Position numbers and translations under genes: made by a program. From Deltaproteobacteria bacterium (GTDB lineage Bacteria > Desulfobacterota > Desulfobacteria > Desulfobacterales > SG8-13), in NCBI GenBank assembly GCA_024639205.1, contig JAHEIV010000104.1:1-8555 (forward strand): 8,555 nucleotides of DNA. Reading direction: 5' to 3'. A model generated the notes under the pieces. It worked only from the letters and a program-made list of their open reading frames with translations. It was not told the DNA's origin and did no database searches. Position 1 is the first letter of the stretch. Every line of letters begins with the position of its first letter. Below, in pieces: positions 6,505 through 8,555 of this stretch.

Positions 6505-6821
6505 GCCATCAGACCCGGCCGTCTCGCCCGATACAGTAATACTGCGGTCTCTTGCACGCAAAATGGTTTCGGTCCGGTGTCCAGGATCCGGCTATCGCGG
6601 GATCCTGGATCCAATCCGATCGGTTTTGGCCGGGTTTAACCAAACGGGCGAATGATGCCGGTGGAGGAGATCCTTTTTGCGGATCTTTCCCTTACGGACA
6701 AATCAAATCCGGTTCGGATTTGAGCCTTTCGAATCGATGTCAGGTCGAAATGACCGCTGTTTCGGGGGGGTCCAACCGGATTCACCGGCATCCAATATCT
6801 CCCAAAAATTGAGTATTTTGC
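6505..6821. other. Hairpin-rich intergenic region after folD
   Basis: 317 bases with no convincing gene. It contains three inverted repeats: CCAGGATCC (6581-6589) with GGATCCTGG (6600-6608), extendable by a T-A pair on the outside; AGATCC (6668-6673) with GGATCT (6681-6686); and TCAAATCCG (6703-6711) with CGGATTTGA (6715-6723). None is followed by a good T-tract on the plus strand, so none is an obvious folD terminator, though one of them may still end that transcript. A 23-codon frame starting at 6652 lacks support. Confidence 0.5.
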
Positions 6822-6850
6822 TTGACAACCGGTCGGGATCATTGTAAAAT
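6822..6850 (+). promoter_or_regulatory. Strong sigma-70 type promoter for the riboswitch/M23 unit
   Basis: TTGACA (6822-6827) is a perfect -35 box and TAAAAT (6845-6850) a five-of-six -10 box, separated by exactly 17 nt. Transcription should start near 6857, a few bases before the P1 stem of the riboswitch, so the aptamer forms the very 5' end of the mRNA. Confidence 0.85.
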
Positions 6851-6862
6851 TGACCAAAAAGA

Positions 6863-6955
6863 GCTTTTGCACGAAAAGGCAAAGTCCCCGAAAGGCGACG
6901 ACGCAAAGCCATGGATCTAAAGCCGTACGGCCAGGATTGCCAGGTTGCCGAAAGC
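6863..6955 (+). promoter_or_regulatory. GEMM-I (class I cyclic di-GMP) riboswitch aptamer
   Basis: The stretch carries the GEMM-I conserved order: CACG and GGCAAA (6878-6883); a stem GTCCCC (6884-6889) capped by a GAAA tetraloop (6890-6893) and closed by GGCGAC (6894-6899, one C-C mismatch); the near-invariant GACGCAAAGCC (6900-6910); the tetraloop receptor strand GATCTAA (6914-6920); a second hairpin GCC-GTAC-GGC (6922-6931); and GCCAGGTTGCCGA (6939-6951), matching the GGGGUUACCGA end of the Vibrio Vc2 aptamer. P1 forms between GCTTTT (6863-6868) and GAAAGC (6950-6955). The base equivalent to Vc2 G20, which decides ligand choice, is G (6878 or 6879) and not the A of cGAMP-type variants, so c-di-GMP is the expected ligand. 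It sits directly after a strong promoter and before a terminator, ahead of an M23 peptidase gene. Confidence 0.92.
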
Positions 6956-6960
6956 AGTCC

Positions 6961-6996
6961 TCCGGTTGCTTCTATTTTGGACGGCCGGATTTTTTT
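6961..6996 (+). terminator. Intrinsic terminator acting as riboswitch expression platform
   Basis: TCCGGTTG (6961-6968) pairs with CGGCCGGA (6982-6989) in an 8-bp stem with two G-U pairs and a 13-nt loop, followed directly by seven T (6990-6996). It begins 5 nt after the aptamer P1 stem and lies 257 nt upstream of the coding start, the classical layout of a transcription-attenuating riboswitch. The stem is moderately stable, which suits a regulated terminator. Confidence 0.8.
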
Positions 6997-7253
6997 CGCA
7001 TTGACTCTGTCGGCGCAAAGCGCCTGCAAACGATGCGGTCGGCAACCGCCGATGGATTATAAATATTATCAATATCCTGACCTTTAGCCGCTTGACACTG
7101 GCGGTCAAAGGTGATACCAAAACCAAGTCGGTCTGCGGGACCAGACGGATATTTTACCGTATATCGGGGGGTATATCTGCCCGGTTTCATATCCTTGTTG
7201 AAAGTTAGAACAATCAACACGATTTGACAGACTTTGTACGGGATAAAAGAACG
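6997..7253 (+). other. Leader of the M23 peptidase mRNA downstream of the riboswitch
   Basis: 257 bases between the riboswitch terminator and the coding start, with no gene. It holds hairpins GGCGC-AAA-GCGCC (7012-7024) and TCGGC-AACC-GCCGA (7039-7052), an AT-rich run (7055-7075), an inverted TTGAC (7092-7096) / GTCAA (7104-7108), and two copies of GTATATC around a G-run in 7158-7180. The TTGACA at 7092 and 7224 have no matching -10 box at normal spacing. The function of this long leader is unknown. Confidence 0.5.
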
Positions 7254-8171
7254 ATGCGAAAAAAAATCTCATTGATGGTCCTCAGTAATTCCGGCTCTTC
7301 CGTCAGACAGTTCACCATCTCCCCGGCCTTCTTACGTATTTTCACACTTGCATGCCTTGTCGCCTTGGGCATCATGGCCTACGACTATTACCACTTGAAA
7401 GTCGGATCGGCTCGCGCCGTGAACAACGAGGCCAGGTTGTCTGTACAAAGCGATGAAATCATTCGGCAGCGCAGGCAGATCCAGGATTTTGCCACGGAAA
7501 TTTCCGATCTGAAGTCCAAGCTGGTCGAGTTGAACAATTTCGAGAAAAAGATCCGGATTATCGCCAACATTGAAAAGCCTGACGAGCAGGACAGCCTGTT
7601 CGGCGTAGGTGGTTCGATCCCGGAAGATCTGGATTCGCAGATTCCGCTTACCCAGAAGCACAACAGCTTGCTGCGGGATATGCACGAGCAGGTGGATCAG
7701 CTGCGCATGGCCTCCGACAACCAGGATCGGGGATTCCAATCGCTGCTCCGGTTTCTAAAAGAACAGCAGAACCTGCTGGCTTCCACCCCCGCCATTCGTC
7801 CCTGCCAGGGATGGACCACATCCCGATTCGGTTATCGCAAATCCCCGTTTACCGGGCGCCGCGAATTTCACAAGGGATATGACATTGCCAATCGTGAGGG
7901 CACGCCGATCAGCTGCACCGCAGATGGGGTGGTCGCCTACAGTGGTCCGAAGGGTTTGCTCGGCAACATGATTGTTATCGATCACGGGCACGGTTTGGTC
8001 ACCCGCTATGGGCATCTCAGCAAGATCCTGGTGAAACGCGGCCAGACCGTCAAGCGCGGCGACACGCTGGCGCTGATGGGCAACACCGGTCGCAGCACCG
8101 GCCCGCACGTGCATTATGAAGTCCACTTGAACGGAATCCCTGTCAATCCTGAAAAATACATGCTCAATTGA
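7254..8171 (+). CDS. Membrane-anchored coiled-coil M23 (LytM-type) peptidoglycan endopeptidase
   Basis: Predicted zinc metallopeptidase that would cut peptide cross-links of peptidoglycan in the periplasm, or activate amidases if inactive. It has 305 residues. A basic N-terminus is followed by one hydrophobic segment at about 25-45 (signal anchor), then heptad-like coiled-coil stretches at about 55-105 and 135-175, the same layout as MepM/EnvC-like divisome or elongation factors. The C-terminal M23 domain (about 185-303) has all the expected metal and catalytic residues: HKGYD (His206, Asp210) and GPHVHYEV (His285, His287), with RFGYR and the strand NMIVIDHGHGLVTRYGHL. It should therefore be active. 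The ATG at 7254 starts MRKKISLMV; an in-frame TTG at 7224 is less likely. The Shine-Dalgarno is weak. Expression is probably controlled by the upstream c-di-GMP riboswitch. secA follows after a strong terminator. Confidence 0.93.
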   Translation: MRKKISLMVLSNSGSSVRQFTISPAFLRIFTLACLVALGIMAYDYYHLKVGSARAVNNEARLSVQSDEIIRQRRQIQDFATEISDLKSKLVELNNFEKKIRIIANIEKPDEQDSLFGVGGSIPEDLDSQIPLTQKHNSLLRDMHEQVDQLRMASDNQDRGFQSLLRFLKEQQNLLASTPAIRPCQGWTTSRFGYRKSPFTGRREFHKGYDIANREGTPISCTADGVVAYSGPKGLLGNMIVIDHGHGLVTRYGHLSKILVKRGQTVKRGDTLALMGNTGRSTGPHVHYEVHLNGIPVNPEKYMLN

Positions 8172-8201
8172 TCCGCAGCGCGTTTTTTCTAAAACCAATC
8201 C

Positions 8202-8227
8202 AACCCCTCGGCAACGAGGGGTTTTTT
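8202..8227 (+). terminator. Strong Rho-independent terminator of the M23 gene
   Basis: AACCCCTCG (8202-8210) pairs perfectly with CGAGGGGTT (8215-8223) around a stable GCAA loop, followed by a T-run (8222-8227). It lies 30 nt after the M23 stop, so secA must have its own promoter. Confidence 0.95.
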
Positions 8228-8480
8228 CTTGTCTATCGGTGTTTTTCTGGAAAATATTCTTATATTCCTGTAACATCACTGCCACATCTTCCCTGTCAAC
8301 GGTCGGTTGCGGCCAAATCCGTATTGCCGCAGCCACCGGGAGAGGGTCCTGGCCGCGGGGTAGCTTTGCTGCCGGGATACTGAACACTGCGAAGGTGTTG
8401 TTCTACAAAATTTCGATCCATTTTCAGGCAAGCCTTAGGGCAGGCGAGCAGCTTATCCCTTTTTGGAGGTACCATTCGAT
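8228..8480 (+). other. secA upstream region / leader
   Basis: 253 bases (309 from the M23 stop) without a recognisable gene. A TATATT at 8261-8266 is a possible -10 box with no good -35. A 9-bp stem, GGTTGCGGC (8305-8313) with GCCGCAGCC (8326-8334) and one G-U pair, has a 12-nt loop and no T-tract, so it is more likely a leader structure than a terminator. A GC-rich stretch follows (8335-8375). Frames crossing this region do not look like SecM or any other known protein. Confidence 0.4.
8465..8470 (+). promoter_or_regulatory. Shine-Dalgarno of secA
   Basis: GGAGGT, 10 nt before the ATG at 8481. It supports the start of the truncated secA frame. Confidence 0.75.
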
Positions 8481-8555
8481 ATGTTGACCGGTGTTTTGAC
8501 CAAGGTGTTCGGAAGTAAAAACGAGCGGGATCTGAAGGCGCTTCAACCTGCCGTC
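8481..8555 (+). CDS. secA: SecA preprotein translocase ATPase (N-terminal fragment, runs off the window)
   Basis: Only the first 25 codons are present. The peptide begins MLTGVLTKVFGSKNERDLK, which is the characteristic SecA N-terminus (compare the KVFGSRNDR/ERxLK pattern of bacterial SecA), including the amphipathic first helix that touches membrane lipid and SecYEG. SecA drives post-translational export of secretory proteins through SecYEG by ATP hydrolysis. The motor domains lie beyond the right edge. The frame is open to the last base and is preceded by GGAGGT at suitable spacing. An M23 peptidase directly upstream is an arrangement I recall from related deltaproteobacteria, though here a strong terminator separates the two genes. 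Confidence 0.95.
   Translation, partial: MLTGVLTKVFGSKNERDLKALQPAV

Noticed and set aside
6652..6723. 23-codon frame beginning with two ATG codons and ending in the 6703-6723 hairpin
   Set aside because: Too short, no proper ribosome binding site, no sign of conservation that can be judged here.
6863..6955. cGAMP-selective (GEMM-Ib) variant of the riboswitch
   Set aside because: The base aligned to the specificity position (Vc2 G20) is G in either possible alignment, whereas cGAMP-type aptamers have A.
6552..7062. Several 70-110 codon frames over the folD downstream region and the riboswitch
   Set aside because: They cross the promoter, aptamer and terminator and have low-complexity or family-free translations; the RNA structures explain the region better.
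7092..7120. Second promoter TTGACA within the M23 leader
   Set aside because: At 17-nt spacing the -10 is TACCAA, too poor to call; the hexamer is also half of a local inverted repeat.
7224..7253. TTG start for the M23 peptidase, ten codons upstream
   Set aside because: The ATG at 7254 gives a typical basic N-terminus before the signal anchor; the TTG lacks a Shine-Dalgarno.
1..8555. tRNA, rRNA, CRISPR array, insertion sequence or phage attachment site
   Set aside because: None of the diagnostic sequences (T-arm GGTTCRA context with cloverleaf, regular direct repeats with spacers, transposase motifs) was seen on either strand.

Overview
The window reads as a chromosomal stretch from a Gram-negative, GC-rich bacterium, most likely a sulfate-reducer-type deltaproteobacterium (Desulfobacterota, perhaps Desulfobacterales). 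This rests on the LivM-LivG-LivF proteins, the GroES, FolD and FmdB-like protein types, an M23 peptidase directly ahead of secA, and a GEMM-I riboswitch. The taxonomic call is inference from recalled protein flavour, not from a search. No mobile element, CRISPR array, tRNA or rRNA is visible.

Layout. (1) 1-2783, plus strand: the end of a branched-chain amino acid type ABC importer operon, with permease livM (cut by the left edge) and ATPases livG and livF. The genes are tightly coupled (1-nt gap, then a 4-nt overlap) and are followed by an intrinsic terminator at 2853-2885. (2) 3116-3894, minus strand: a short FmdB-like zinc-ribbon protein and a groES with no groEL beside it, separated by a perfect 26-bp palindrome. 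(3) 4374-5411, plus strand: argC (arginine biosynthesis). (4) 5596-6504, plus strand: folD (one-carbon/tetrahydrofolate metabolism). (5) 6822-8227, plus strand: one regulated unit made of a strong sigma-70 type promoter, a GEMM-I cyclic dinucleotide riboswitch, an intrinsic terminator abutting the aptamer, a leader of about 250 nt, a membrane-anchored coiled-coil M23 peptidoglycan endopeptidase, and a strong terminator. (6) 8481-8555: the first 25 codons of secA, cut by the right edge.

How the parts relate. The liv genes form one transporter. argC and folD are separate housekeeping genes with their own leaders. The most interesting unit is region 5: a c-di-GMP class I aptamer whose 3' edge is followed at once by a terminator hairpin, so transcription of a cell-wall hydrolase would be set by the second messenger. 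A GGTTG motif occurs once in the aptamer and once in the terminator stem, and both copies can pair with the same terminator 3' strand, which suggests a ligand-induced OFF switch. No wholly novel multi-gene system is evident. Other points worth a look are the orphan groES, a probably leaderless fmdB-like gene, and several structured non-coding stretches (2886-3115, 6580-6723, 8228-8480).
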